A stretch of DNA of 64,000 bases from Achatina immaculata (lineage: Eukaryota > Mollusca > Gastropoda > Stylommatophora > Achatinidae): assembly GCA_009760885.1 (NCBI GenBank), contig CM019710.1, forward strand, positions 2,396,633-2,460,632, in the 5' to 3' direction. Both the position numbers and the translations under genes were made by a program. This document shows positions 11,199 to 22,616 of the stretch, one piece after another (within the stretch, counting starts at the first letter, position 1; every line of letters starts with the position of its first letter). Under the pieces are notes generated by a model, which saw nothing but the letters and a program-made list of their open reading frames with translations, had not been told where the DNA came from and ran no database searches.

Positions 11199-12010
11199 AC
11201 TGTGATCAACACAGATGGATCTGTTGTGTGCCATCAGTGGAGAGCCTGGGCATGCATCACAGAACAGTCTGGGAAGCTAACAGTGCCAATGCAGTGATGA
11301 CCAGCAGCATGACAATGGAGATCATGGCAATGGCAAAAGCATTTATCTGGCTGGAATCACAGGATTACATTTGCGTCTGTGTACTGAGCAACTCAGTGGG
11401 CATGATCGGATAGATTCAGACAGGTTCGGTGCCCAGGCAATGGGAGTCCTTGCAGAGATCAAAGATCAGCAGTGTTACCTTCATTTTTGTACCAGGTCAT
11501 GCTGGTGTCTGGGGTAATAAGAGAGCTGACAGATTGGCTGGTTTGGCCACAATAAATGATGGCCAACTGATGGATCATAGTGACATTGTTAATGCTTAAA
11601 GAGAGAGCTTAGAGGACTTTGAGAGAGGTGACTTGACACTGTGCTCTCGTTGGAAGCTTGGAGGACTTTGACAGAGGTGACTTGACACTGTGCTCTTGTT
11701 GGAAGCTTGGAGGATTTTGAGAGAGGTGACTTGACACTGTGCTCTTGTTGGAAGCTTGGAGGATTTTGAGAGAGGTGACTTGACACTGTGCTCTTGTTGG
11801 AAGCTTGGAGGATTTTGAGAGAGGTGACTTGACACTGTGCTCTTGAATTTACAAGTTGAAAGTGAAGGATGACATTGCAAGGACTGAGAGGTGTTCCCTA
11901 CTTATAAAGGAATCATCAACTGACACACTTAGTCGCTGTACACTGAGGGATACTAGAGGAGGGGAGAATGCAGCGTTTGTGGACATGTCCTTAATCATGA
12001 TACATCTGTG
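11199..12010 (+). pseudogene. RNase H domain and 3-prime end of a LINE (I-like)
   Basis: INTDGSVVCHQWRAWACIT gives the first catalytic Asp; after a frameshift, SSMTMEIMAMAKAFIWLES gives the Glu. VLSNSVGM has Asn where the SDS Asp is expected, a stop follows, then FVPGHAGVWGNKRADRLAGL gives the last Asp. Further down, TLSRCTLRDTRGGENAAFV resembles the C-terminal tail of such LINEs. A 49-bp minisatellite (11605-11848) now separates the parts. Plainly inactive. Confidence 0.8.
11605..11848. repeat. 49-bp minisatellite, five copies
   Basis: The unit is TTGGAAGCTTGGAGGATTTT plus GAGAGAGGTGACTTGACACT. It lies inside the LINE remnant, between the RNase H end and the C-terminal tail. Confidence 0.92.
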
Positions 12011-12617
12011 ACATAAGATAACATAATGATAATTGGTGGCAAAAGCTTCCCAAATAATTTTCAGTGAGGGTTTTTAAAAAAAAGTCATTGGTGTGAACTT
12101 TTTGGGAGGTTTGATGTTCTGCCACAGAGTTGGCAAGAGTAGTGTAAGTTTAGTATACAGAGGTCAAAGGTTAATTGTGAATATTTGAATAGACTTCAGT
12201 AACCTTGTGGGGTAGTGTGTACAGACAGACTTGCTAAGAAAACCACTCACAGGTAAAACAGGAAACTGCTTCCGTACTTCCATCATTGTTGAATTTTGCA
12301 CAGTCATTCAGACACATTGAAAAAAAAAAACAAGAAGATTGGATATGCATGATTACCAGTGTCTGTTGGCACAGTACATAATGAATGAAGAACTCTTCAA
12401 CTGTATCAGAAGTCCAGGTGCTGTATATTCAGCTGTGTGGAAAGGCTTGATTTTGGTGGCTTGGATTTACAAACTTTTCTTTCTTGGACTTTGTTCTTTC
12501 ACTTCATCAGATACCATATATTTTCTCTTGTTCTGCAACCATTTCATTTTTTATTGTGTTCACTTTTTCCTTTCTTCATCCTGTGTGCTAGAGCTGTTTA
12601 TTTTTCTCTCTGCGCAG
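12011..12617. other. Intron sequence before exon 12618
   Basis: AT-rich intron DNA with a poly-A run near 12320; no feature recognised. Open frames here read through the intron-exon boundary and are not independent genes. Confidence 0.45.
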
Positions 12618-12728
12618 GAGCCAAACCTCCCTCAGATATCCTGCTGCTGCAAGTAAAAGCACTGGTAGACAGCATCCAACTTAGTATCTGCAGTGCAGAC
12701 TCTGTGATCATGCACTCCAAGGTGGAAG
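12618..12728 (+). CDS. VPS13: VPS13 exon (AKPPSDILLLQVKALVDS...)
   Basis: Acceptor CTCTCTGCGCAG, donor GTGAGT, phase 1 at both ends. It encodes AKPPSDILLLQVKALVDS followed by IQLSICSADSVIMHSKVE, an alternating hydrophobic beta pattern as in the VPS13 groove. The entry codon A|GA joins cleanly to the exon at 7231 across a 5.4 kb intron holding a mariner and three minisatellites. Confidence 0.88.
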
Positions 12729-12924
12729 GTGAGTGCAGCTTCTGTCTCTTATATAGATCATTAATGCTTACCTACCTTCAAAGTTCAGTCATGTTTGGAG
12801 GTTCAGTTTCTTTTTATTTCATTCAACATCACGATATATCTTGCTTATTTCATGAAAGTCACAGAAACATGATAACATTTAACATGATGAAATATCTGCA
12901 TTATTTCCAGAAAGTCACACAAAG

Positions 12925-13560
12925 TACAAGAAACTTTATTTTCAGAACTGTGAAGAATTGGGCATGTAGACCCATCTGACAGTCATCATTCAGCTTTCAG
13001 TCTTTTGCAGACTAGCACATGTATCACTAACACATATAGCAAACAGTAACATTTAAAATGACCTATTAATTGAACTTGCAGTTCAACAGTATTTAAAATT
13101 ACAGTATACATTCGGTGTTATTTTCACATTCATACATACAGCACAGTCATATTGCTTCACAAATTTGAAGTTGAAAGAAGACATATTACTTATGAGTCTT
13201 AGGTGGGATGGAAAGCTATTCCAAAAATACAGCAGCAGAATAAACATGGATTTTCTGGTACAGGTCAGTCCTAGGTTTTGAGAGACGACCATTGTTTAGA
13301 CATTATCTGCGTTTATGTCTGAACAGTATGCACAAGAAGGGAGGAGCATTCTGTGACATAATTTTGTGAAATAATTTGCCTTTACTGAAAGTTAGCCTTT
13401 TTTTGAGAGGAAGAATTATGAGATGTTTGTGCTGATCTGTAGTCAGTGATGGATACTTGTCACTATTAAGGTGTACTGCTCATTTTTGAAAGGAGTATTG
13501 GTGGAACAGTAGACTAAGTGTGCTTGTACTGTGGTTCAAATTTGTGTGTTTTCCTTATAT
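12925..13560 (-). mobile_element. CR1/L2-like LINE 3-prime end
   Basis: On the minus strand, an end-of-ORF2-like segment (KPRTDLYQKIHVYSA, WNSFPSHLR) is followed by an untranslated tail with AATAAAG and the word AAGAATTGGGCATG (given in + orientation). The same 3-prime word occurs at about 55038-55051. The open reading frame is broken. Confidence 0.6.
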
Positions 13561-13959
13561 CTAGGCTGATTAAGTACAGACAAGTAAACTTTTTGCATGA
13601 GCATGGTGGAAAGACTGAAAACAAAAGTACCAGGCATGGAAGTCAGGAAAATGCACCCATTTTCCATAGCATGAGCTTGGAACATTTCATGGTAGACCAG
13701 TGTCATGTAACTTGTAGGTGCTAGGAAGTCCCACCACCATTTTATGAGTAGCTTCTCCTACCAGTTTACATAGTTCCTTTGTGTCTAGAAAGTGTCTTGT
13801 CTTGTCTGATTACAAGATTATTGTGAGTAGTTCCCTTGGGAACAACTGTATTAAGAGTACACTTATCTTAACATAGTCTTTGTGAGATGGAGAACATAGA
13901 TCTGATTGCTTAAAAACTCTGACCTATTTCTGATGCCCAGAAACCTGTAGCAATCAACA

Positions 13960-14450
13960 CTAATTGTAATTGCTATTTTTGTAAAATGTAACGTCAGGAT
14001 GGTGGACAGATGGGGACATCGAGATTGCCGGTGGGGATGAGTAAAGTCTGATATGAAACCAATGAATCCAGGACGTGATAAGCCTATAGGTCTCTACAAC
14101 AATGGCTATCACAGTGAGGTAAACAAAATGGAGCCAGCAGACTATAAGTGGTGGGGAATGGATATCACTGAAGCACTCATCAAATTCCTCATACCAAAGT
14201 CTCTGTGAAACAATCTCTAAGCTGTTGTGCCTGACATGGATAAGGGGCTTAAGTACAGCCACCAGAGACTGGAAAACAAAGTTTTGGCCAGGCCAGCCTA
14301 CACCACTGTCTTCATGGCAGTCTGAGCAAGTCCATAGTCTGCCCTAGCAAGGAAAGGTGCTGATGTCAGAGGTACCCAGCCAAAAGGTGCATCACAGAAA
14401 TCAGGGTACCATGCATTATCACTAAATGCATACGAAGAAGAAGTAGCTGT
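13960..14450 (+). other. Unclassified element ending in (GAA)n
   Basis: A moderately GC-rich block that ends in GAAGAAGAAG at about 14440, the same kind of tail as the retroposon copies at 14631 and 50671. The + strand holds broken open frames (for example KWWGMDITEALIKFLIPKSL) without a domain I recognise. It may be another retroposon of the same LINE-mobilised class. Confidence 0.35.
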
Positions 14451-14630
14451 GAGTAGTAAGTGAATATTATTGTTTGACTCAAATGTAACGTGTCCTATGT
14501 CACATGACAGTCTTGTGACTCTTTCTTCCTCTTATTTCTATGGGAAGGTATTCTTGTCTGCTGTTCTCATATTTTAAAATGAAAAAACTGAAGTTGTGCT
14601 ACAAGAATTCCAGTATTAGACCATTGACAT

Positions 14631-16062
14631 CTTCTTCTGCGTTGTTTGCTTCTACCAGCAAGACTGCCCTGTGATCCTGCTGATACGCCTATGGTCCTCG
14701 ATAGGTCTCGTGGTCCCCCGTGTGGTCCCCAAAAGGACCACATGAGATCCCCGAGAGGACCACAAGAAGTTCAGAATATTGCTTGAGCCTGTATTCTTGG
14801 TGGGTATCAGAAGCAGGAATGCATGACACCGTGGTTTTCGTTGCACCAGTTTAATCTAGAGTTGGACTTTCTCACTAGAAAACCTCGACGTGTTTTGGAT
14901 ATCAGTATATCCCCATTGGGTGAGAGCTGGTAGCCCATCCAGGCTAGAGTTGGACTTTCTCACCGGAAAACCTCAGCGTGTTTTGAGATACCCGTTTATC
15001 ACCGGCAGGTGAGAGGTAGCTGCCCATCCAGTCCAGCATTGGACTTTCTCACCGGAAAACCTCAGCGTGATTAGGATACGCATACATTTCTGTCAGGTGA
15101 GAGGTGGTTGCCTATCTAGATTGCCCTGGTCCAGTGTCACCGACTTCAGCATTTTGTGGTTGTGGCCGCTACCCTTCCTAGTTGTGACCAGGATGGAGCT
15201 TTTGTCCAGGAGGACGAATCCTCGCCACTAGTGACTTCCACCCCTGGGTTGAGCCGGTTTAGGCATATTATCCCAGTATGGGTGCATTTAGGATGTGACC
15301 GACCTCTAGAGCGGAGGTACCGTGACATGCGTAGCCATCAAATTTCACCCCTGGTGTAAGCCGGTGTAGGCATATTTCACAAGTATAGGTGTATTTCGAA
15401 CGTGGCAGGCTTCTAGAGCAGAGGTGCTGTGGTATGAGTAGCTCTCGCCACGATACTACTGGTCATACTGATTAAGCTTCACTTTATCCTTTCCATCACC
15501 TTTTCACATTGGTGCCACACAGCAACCCTAATTTATTTTCCGCATTTTCTTCCTTGGCCAGGAGGAGTTTCTCTCCACATGCACATCTGAAGAATCTCGC
15601 CAGCAGTGTCTTAACCTATGGGTTAAGCCAGTTCAGGCATTTCACCAATATGAGTACACTTATGATGTGGCCGACCCCCAGACCAGAGGTGCCGTGGTTT
15701 GACTACTGTTTATTTTGCTTAATCCTTTCCTTCACCTTTTCCACAGTGGTGCAGCACAGCAACCCCATTCGCTCCTTTCTTCACTGGCTGGGAGGAGCCC
15801 CACTCCATGCACGGCAGCTGAAGAATCTTGCCAGCAGCGGTAGATGAGCTACCAAACATGACTCTCATCTATCCGAAGCATCTGGTTTTCAGGTGCCAGA
15901 TATTCGCCTGCGCCCCTTTTCCTATCAGTTTAAACAGTTCTCCCACAAGAAGGTCAGGAGCTGGACCTGACTGTCAGAGGCTATTTGAGACGCACGCCGT
16001 TGGAGTGGAGAGCATATCCTCCATCCCACCTCCCACCTCCGGCAGTAACAGTCCTTAGAACC
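14631..16062 (-). mobile_element. ORF-less modular retroposon, copy 1
   Basis: Flanked by a 13-bp duplication with one mismatch (AGACCATTGACAT 14618-14630; AGACCGTTGACAT 16063-16075). Reading on the minus strand from 16062: head segment, tandem ~105-bp B modules (each with CTCTAGAG and a TAAACCGGCTC-like core) with a second head-like segment between them, a single C module (15119-15235), three ~88-bp D modules (core GAGGTTTTCCGGTGAGAAAG), and a 3-prime segment ending in GAAGAAG. Conceptual translations are short and motif-free. Confidence 0.8.
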
Positions 16063-16295
16063 AGACCGTTGACATGATGTATGTGATGAAGAGTAAACAA
16101 ATAAAAAGTTGACAAAAACCATGGACCCTTGGTGAATGTCAGTTAAAAAATGTGATGTATAAACTGTAATGAGCATATTTTTCTAATCTCATTTTAAAGC
16201 AGTAGCAGTATGTTGAGCCAGAGTAGAGTGGAAATATTAGTGTCAAGTCCTAGGATAAAATAATGTGAGTACTAGAGAAATGTTTTCTCATTCAG

Positions 16296-16399
16296 GTATT
16301 CAGGTGGGAGTTGGTATGCTGGAGCACAAAATGGATATCACAGCTCTCATGAAGAAGATCGAACTTATCGACCCTGACCCTTTGACCTGCCACAGAAAG
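16296..16399 (+). CDS. VPS13: VPS13 exon (GIQVGVGMLEHKMDITALMKK...)
   Basis: Acceptor TTTTCTCATTCAG, donor GTAATC; phase 1 in, phase 0 out. It reads GIQVGVGMLEHKMDITALMK and then KIELIDPDPLTCHRK; the DPDP(L/K)T turn is a family landmark. A second AG nine bases downstream (GTATTCAG) would break the phase, so 16296 is preferred. Confidence 0.88.
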
Positions 16400-17265
16400 G
16401 TAATCAAAATCATTGATGTCTGGAATTCCAGACTAATATCAGTTTTCTTATACAAACTAGTTTTATCATTCCAACCTTGTGTTAGAGATGTTTTATAAAA
16501 ACCATAGTTCTGTCATTCTAATTTTGTGTTAGAGATTTTTTTTTTTTTTTGGATGAACCAGTTTTGACATGCCAGTCTTAAGTCAGAGTTTTCAGAGAAA
16601 CATAATTTTTTTTTTGTTGACAGTCTAGTCTTAGATATGTGGAAAGAAATCTAATTAAATTCATAAGACTTGCTTGTACTTGTACATGTACAAAATCCTT
16701 GTAACTGCGAGCTGTTGTTCTTTACAGCTGATGATTGATGTAGAGATGTTGAGGCACAGCGTCGTATCGGCGTGAGAGTGGGTTATGCCGGCTACTTTTT
16801 TAGTCCCAGAGTACAGCTAAAAAGCAGGGGGTGTGCTGTGCTTCTTTAGCAGACTCCACCACCATGGGGACTATGGCGATCTCTGCCCCGTTAGCCAGGC
16901 TAGGGCTGTTACTGGGGGTACCAATGAGAGGTGGGGCAGGGTCTTGGTTAGCTATGGTTGGCTAACTCTGACGCTAGCATATCAGCTATGGGTTGCTGAT
17001 TGCCTCATTGGACAGTGTCTTCACCCCCTAAATTCATAAGAACATGACATCATCATTCATTAGACATATAATAAGTCAGGGACAGCTTGAACATAACCAA
17101 CAAGATACATGGCAAGACAGGCCAGACAAGATCACAAGTTATGGGCAGTTCAGCTTGATGATGCAATAAGAAGTCACCAACTGAGCTTTTGGAAAATATC
17201 AGGAACTGTTTTCTGTGGAGAAGCCTGACTACCAGCCTCTACAGGCATGGCACCTGATCGTGATG
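16400..17265. other. Intron sequence with a GC-rich unclassified block
   Basis: 16735-17035 is much richer in G and C than its surroundings (starting around GTCGTATCGGCGTGAGAGTG) and may be a dispersed repeat. No A/B box pair or coding motif found. The rest is ordinary intron DNA with T runs. Confidence 0.4.
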
Positions 17266-17269
17266 AATC

Positions 17270-17566
17270 TTAAGTCAGAGCTCTCATAGATAAATCATTT
17301 TGATATTCCAGCCTTAGGTTAATATTTATAGACAAACTGTGTTTGACATTCCAGGCCTAAGTTAGTCTTCCTAGGCAAACCATTTTTGACATTCCACCCT
17401 TAGGTCAGAGTCTTTGTAGACAAACCATTTTTGACATTCCACCCTTAGGTTAGAGTCCTTGTAGACAAACCATTTTTGACATTCCACCCTTAGGTCAGAG
17501 TCTTTGTAGACAAACCATTTTTGACATTCCACCCTTAGGTCAGAGTCTTTGTAGACAAACCATTTT
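17270..17566. repeat. ~56-bp minisatellite, left part
   Basis: Units of TTGACATTCCACCCTTAGGT plus CAGAGTCTTTGTAGACAAAC. The same unit resumes at 18358-18730 and 19540-19612, so this is one array split by LINE insertions. Confidence 0.88.
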
Positions 17567-18357
17567 TGGTTTTGTTATGTGTCCAGGTCTCACAGGCATA
17601 TATTGCAATGGGAAAGATGTATACTCTTAAAAATCTTATTTTTGTAGTTCTGTCTGTTCCTCTCTACAGCTTTAGCTATTTTATTTTTTGAAGAGCGATA
17701 GATATCCAACTTTTAATGTCCCTCATTGTACCTCCATTATTAGTTAGTAATGATCCAAGATATCCAAAACTCTCCACCTCTTCCAATTTTTCTTCATTGA
17801 TACATATTTCAGCTGTCTTATTTGTTTTTGTCAGTTGTCATCAGTTTAGTTTTCTTCACATTAAGATAGAGGTTTTACTATCCACTGTTCTTACTGACTG
17901 ACATAATTAAACCTTTTTGTGTTGTGGACAGTAATACTGTGTCATCAGTATTACTAATCTCTGGTATTTCATAACCTCCAAAACAGCTGAGAAACACATA
18001 AATGCCTTTGAATGTAAAAGAGTTCTTCAGATGTCATGGACACAAAAAAGAACAAGTATATCCATACTACAAGAACTTAATATTGAAGAAGGTTGGCTAG
18101 TAAAGAGGATTAAACAGAGAAAAATTATATCTTTTGGATACATTAAACACCATGAGAATTTAGAGAGGACCATCTTGAAAGGGTATACATAATGTGAAAA
18201 AGAAAGAGAGGAAGACCAAGGTGAAGATGGCTGCAAGACATCATTGATAATCTGCAAATGGATGCATCAGCAGCAGAGCATCTTGCTTACAACCAGGAGG
18301 CCTACAGGAGAGCTGTTAGGGAGGCAAAGTTCCGCAAGGGACATGCAAATGACTGAC
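17567..18357 (+). mobile_element. RTE-type LINE (family A) with 5-prime inversion
   Basis: 17567-17980 encodes on the minus strand the middle of the reverse-transcriptase ORF (from the EIPEI region before the active site to a CETWTHNK-like end). 17981-18357 encodes on the + strand the part that follows it (KTAEKHINAFEC, RTSISILQELNIEEGWL) through the 3-prime end GGACATGCAAATGACTGACTG. The two parts abut with an AAAAC overlap. Opposite orientation of consecutive ORF pieces is the mark of twin priming. Confidence 0.82.
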
Positions 18358-18735
18358 TGAGTCTTAGGTTTGAGTCTTCATAGACAAACCATTATTGACA
18401 TTTCAGTCTTTGGTCAGGGTCTTCGTAGACAAACCATTTTTGACATTTCAGTCTTAGGTAAGGGTCTTTGTCGGAAAGGCATATTTCAGTCTTAGTTCAG
18501 GGTCTTCGTATACAAACCATTTTTGACATTTCAGTCTTAAGTCAGGGTCTTCCTAGACAAGCCATTTTTGACATTTCAGTCTTAGTTCAGGGTCTTCATG
18601 GACGAGCCATTTTTGACATTTCAGTCTTAGGTCAGGGTCTTATACAAGCCATTTTTGACATTTCAGTCTTAGTTCAGGGTCTTCTTATACAAGCCATTTT
18701 TGATATTTCAGTCTTTGGTCATACATTCTTTTGCA
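18358..18735. repeat. ~54-bp minisatellite, middle part
   Basis: Units of TTTTTGACATTTCAGTCTTA plus GGTCAGGGTCTTCGTAGACA, more diverged from the left part than from the short right part (19540-19612). Confidence 0.88.
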
Positions 18736-18894
18736 ATATTCCTTCAATCTTTCTAGAATTTCCTCTGTCTCTGTCAGGGTATTCCCCATCTCATCACAAA
18801 TTACATTTAGCTTAGGTGTGACATTTCTCGTCAATGTCTTCATTTCTTTAAACATTTCACTATCTCTTCCACACCTCTGATGTTCTTCTATTCT

Positions 18895-19535
18895 TTCACA
18901 ACAAGGCAGCTGAAATATGTATCAATGAGGAAAAACTGGAAGAAGTGGAGAGTTTTGAATATCTTGGATCACTACTAACTAATAATGGAGATACAATGAG
19001 GGAAATTAAAAGGAGGACATCTATTGCTCTTCAGAAAGTAAAACAAATAAAGAATCTGTGGAGCGGAGCAGACAGAACCACAAAAATAAGATTTTTTAGG
19101 GCATGCATCTTTCCCATCGCAACATATGCTTGTGAGACCTGGACACTTAACAAAACAGCTGAGAAACACATAAATGCCTTTGAATGTAAATGCTACAGAA
19201 GAGTTCTCCAAATATCGTGGACACAAAAAAGAACAAATATATCTATACTACAAGAGCTTAATATTGAAGAAGGCTGGCTAGTAAAGAGGATTAAAGAGAG
19301 AAAACTTAAATATTTTGGACACATTAAACGTCATGATAATTTAGAGAAGACCGTATTGGAAGGATACATAATGGGAAAAAGAAAAAGAGGAAGACCGAAA
19401 TGAAGATGGCTGCAAGACATCGTTGACGATCTGGAAATGGATGCATCAGCAGCAGGCCATCTTGCTCATGACCGGGAGGCCTACAGGAGTGCTGTTTGGG
19501 AGGCGAAGTTCCGCAAGGGACATGCAAAGGAATGA
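18895..19535 (+). pseudogene. RTE-type LINE family A, 3-prime part of reverse transcriptase
   Basis: Open from EICINEEKLEEVESFEYLGS through YACETWTLNKTAEKHINAFE to KTVLEGYIMGKRKRGRPK, the usual thumb and C-terminal end of RTE ORF2, followed by a stop. The non-coding end runs GGACATGCAAAGGAATGAATGAG, the family's 3-prime tail. The copy is 5-prime truncated, missing the YADD active site, but otherwise little decayed. Confidence 0.88.
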
Positions 19536-19539
19536 ATGA

Positions 19540-19612
19540 GTCTTTGGTCAAGGTCTTCATATACAAAACATTTATGATATCCCAGTCTTAGGTCAGGGTC
19601 TTCGTAGGCAAG
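19540..19612. repeat. Minisatellite, right part
   Basis: One and a half copies of the unit seen at 17270 and 18358 (CCAGTCTTAGGTCAGGGTCT), stranded beyond the LINE insertion. Confidence 0.75.
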
Positions 19613-20159
19613 TAGCTCATTTCAATGAAAAAAATGTTTGTATTAATTACATACAAATATATTATTATATCAGCATGGCTGGGTGCACTGTGAAAACTGG
19701 AGGGTCATTGCTGCCACACTTCCTTGTGCTGATGCCACAGGATGATGATTGTGATATATAAACAATAAATGAGCTATCAAAGACACCAAGTTTTCCTGTA
19801 CAGATTCCTTCATTATCCAGTGATTTGATAAGAATTTTACTTTGACTGCCACATCCCAGAATTGTTTAGTTGTTGCCTCAAGGCATGAACATAACACACA
19901 TCAGTTTGCTGCTTTTTTTTTTAATCAGTAAGTTGTCTGATTAATAATTCAGCTTTCACTGTCAATATGAGTTACAACATTAATTTTTGCTTTATATTAA
20001 AAGATACAAAAATAGCTAAACTAAGTGAGCTATGATGTAAGGATCTACATGTGTAGCTGGAGGGAGTGAAAAAAATAAGAGGCTTAAATCTCTTCTCCAT
20101 AGATAAGTTTGCTGGCAGAGTGTGGTGTTATCAGTGAAAGATATTTTTGTACATTCCAG
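19613..20159. other. Intron sequence, no feature recognised
   Basis: AT-rich intron DNA leading to the acceptor at 20159; no repeat or coding motif noted. Confidence 0.45.
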
Positions 20160-20327
20160 ATATTTTCAGTGGATGGACCAGAAGTGTTCAAGTTTGAGAT
20201 GAGCCAATTCAAGGATGGCACAGAGGGAAAGCGATTTGAAGATATAAATAATGTGGATATGGCAGTTGCCCTCCAGTTAGGGAGAGCTCGCATTGTCTTT
20301 GTGAACAAATTTGTTAAATCTCTTGTG
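20160..20327 (+). CDS. VPS13: VPS13 exon (VDGPEVFKFEMSQF...VFVNKFVKSLV)
   Basis: Acceptor TACATTCCAG, donor GTAAGC, phase 0 at both ends, 56 codons. It includes SVDGPEVFKFEMSQF, a GTEGKRFEDINNVD acidic loop, LQLGRARIVFVNKFV and KSLV. The last block, running into LDNF in the next exon, is one of the most recognisable VPS13 segments. Confidence 0.95.
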
Positions 20328-20364
20328 GTAAGCATTTTTATCATTTATTTTCAGTAACCTTCAT

Positions 20365-21215
20365 AATGAAAAAATGCTGCACAGGTATTGACTGAGTATA
20401 TGGGACCCAATTAGAAGATCTTGATTTTGCTGATGACATAACTCTTATTAGTAACAATGTGAATTTCATGCAAGAAAAAACAGATAGCTTGTCTTCACTG
20501 GCTAGCAAAATAGGACTTGAAATTAACAAGGACGAAACAAAAATAATGAAAATTCCCATTAATCAAAATGGAAAAATACACGCAGAAGGGACAGATATTG
20601 AAGAAGTCAATCAATTTGCATACCTTGGCAGCTACATGGACCAGGATGGTGACAACAGAGAGGAAATTAGAATTGCAAAAGCAGCATTAATCTACAAGAA
20701 CCTTGAGAACATATGGCATTCAAAAGTTATAAGCACAAAAACCAAGTTAAAGCTATTCAGTTCAAATGTAGTATCCACCCTTATTTATGCATGCGAAAGA
20801 TGGGAAACAACTAAAGAAATAGACAAGAAATTAGACTCTTTTGAAAACAAATGCTTAAGGAAAATACTTGGCATCAAGTGGAACAAATTCAAGAAAAATG
20901 CAGAGATAAGACAGATGACTGAACAACAACCAGTCTCACGGGTGATCAGGAAAAGGAGATGGACATATGTTGGTCACGTGATGAGAAGAAATGATCAGAG
21001 AACCCCAAAACAAGCTATCAAGTGGAACACAACAGGCCAAAGAAAAAGAGGCAGACCACATGAAACTCTAAAGAGGACATTGTTAAGAGAGGCCAAATTA
21101 ATAGGCGTAAAATCCTTTGATGAAGTTTAAAAGCTCTCCGAAAATAGGAAAAACTGGCGAACTACCTTGTGAACCCTATGTGACTTTTAATGGTACAGGA
21201 AGGATGTAAGAGATG
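20365..21215 (+). pseudogene. RTE-type LINE family C, 3-prime part of reverse transcriptase
   Basis: Begins just after the exon donor with LEDLDFADDITLISNNV (active-site FADD), then SSLASKIGLEINKDETKIMK, FAYLGSYMDQDGDN, YACERWETTKEIDKKLDSFE and RKRGRPHETLKRTLLREAK. A stop after SFDEV and another shortly after end the frame. The 3-prime tail is GGAAGGATGTAAGAGATGTAAG. Closely related copies lie at 41500-42930 (minus), 42985-44137 (plus) and 57815-57992 (plus). Confidence 0.88.
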
Positions 21216-21299
21216 TAAGTGTTTGAGAACTGAGTTATGTCTTCTGTAGATCAACCACTTCTGCTTATTCCTAGTAATTTTTTTTTTAAAATTTATTTT

Positions 21300-21700
21300 C
21301 ATTTTCTACTGTGATTGTAGGAGTCACAAACAACATTCCATTTTGATTCTCAAACTTTCACTGTGTGAAACTCAGTGCTCATAGCAGCTGACTGCAGCTT
21401 ACATGCCCAAAATTTGAGTAATATTCTCATCCATAGCAGCCAGAATTACAAATAATCATAACAGTATTGTGTACACTTGGCAGTATATGAACAGTATTCT
21501 TATATATAGCAAGGAGAATTAGAAATAATCATGACAGTGTGATGTAGTTTTTGATCATTAAAATTTAAACATTATTCTTGTATATATAGCAAGGACATTT
21601 AAAAATATTTACATTTCCATGTAGGGTTTGGTAGTTTAAAGTTTGAATAATATTTGTATATAGGAAGCAGAATTAGAAATAATTGTGACAGTTTTTCTCT
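21300..21700. repeat. Degenerate ~70-80 bp tandem repeat
   Basis: Four loose copies of AGAATTAGAAATAATCATGA with TATATAGCA-like spacers. Old and diverged. Confidence 0.55.
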
Positions 21701-21804
21701 TCTTCAAATTTTTCTCTGCTAAATAATCCAACTTCAGAAATTGTGCTTTTAATTTTGCGACACCCTTCAGAAAACATACCCAATAGATGGACCATAAATG
21801 AACT

Positions 21805-22280
21805 GATTTTTTTTGTGTGTGCTGATGATCAAGTATTTATATCACATCAGAGAAAGATCAAGAGCAGGACGTGGATAACTTAACAAAGGCATGTAAGACC
21901 ACAACATGAAAATCAGTGCCAAAGAAATGGAAGTCGTGATCATTGCCATTCCAGTGAAAATCTTTGGGACAATCAGCCTTTGAAATAATGAAGCATTTCA
22001 GATGCTGAGGTAGTGCAGTGTCACCCTCAGGGAAAAGTTTAAACTGAGAACAGATGTAGTGAAGCAAATCAGCTCATTGGACAAATGACGCTTTTAACTA
22101 AAAAACAAATATGTCTGAAACAGAATGAGCTCTGTACTGCAGTCTTCCCCCCAGCTCTATGCTAATCATGGATGCTAATAGTCAGAAACAAAAGGAAAAT
22201 CATCATGACAGAAATTAGATATTTCTGGAGAATACTAAATGTAACAAGAAGAGACAAATTTAGAAAGACAATCTACCAAT
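21805..22280 (+). pseudogene. Decayed LINE reverse transcriptase, a separate family (E)
   Basis: In shifting frames: CADDQVFISHQRK (active-site ADD), NMKISAKEMEV, IGQMTLLTKKQICLKQNELC and RYFWRILNVTRRDKFRK. The order matches the palm-to-thumb part of a non-LTR reverse transcriptase, but the words differ from families A to D. Several stops. Confidence 0.7.
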
Positions 22281-22616
22281 TATCTTTTACCTTTAAGCTG
22301 TCTATATTAATCAGTGGCAAAGAAGAGACTAATATTTTATAAACAGAGGGCAGTCAAGGAAATGATACTCTTTTATATAGTGAAGACATCATGAGACTGA
22401 TAATCTTTTATAAAGTGAAGACATCATGAGACTGATAATCTTTTATAAATCTTTTACAAAGTATAAATTGTCTTCTGCTGTTACGAAGGGTGATTGTCCA
22501 CATAAGGTACAACGGATTATTTGTGGACAACTTTTTTTGGGTTATTTCTCAACATAGTCCCCTTGCAAGTTTATGCACTTAGTCCAGCGATCTTGGAGCA
22601 TGCGGATCCCTTCTTT

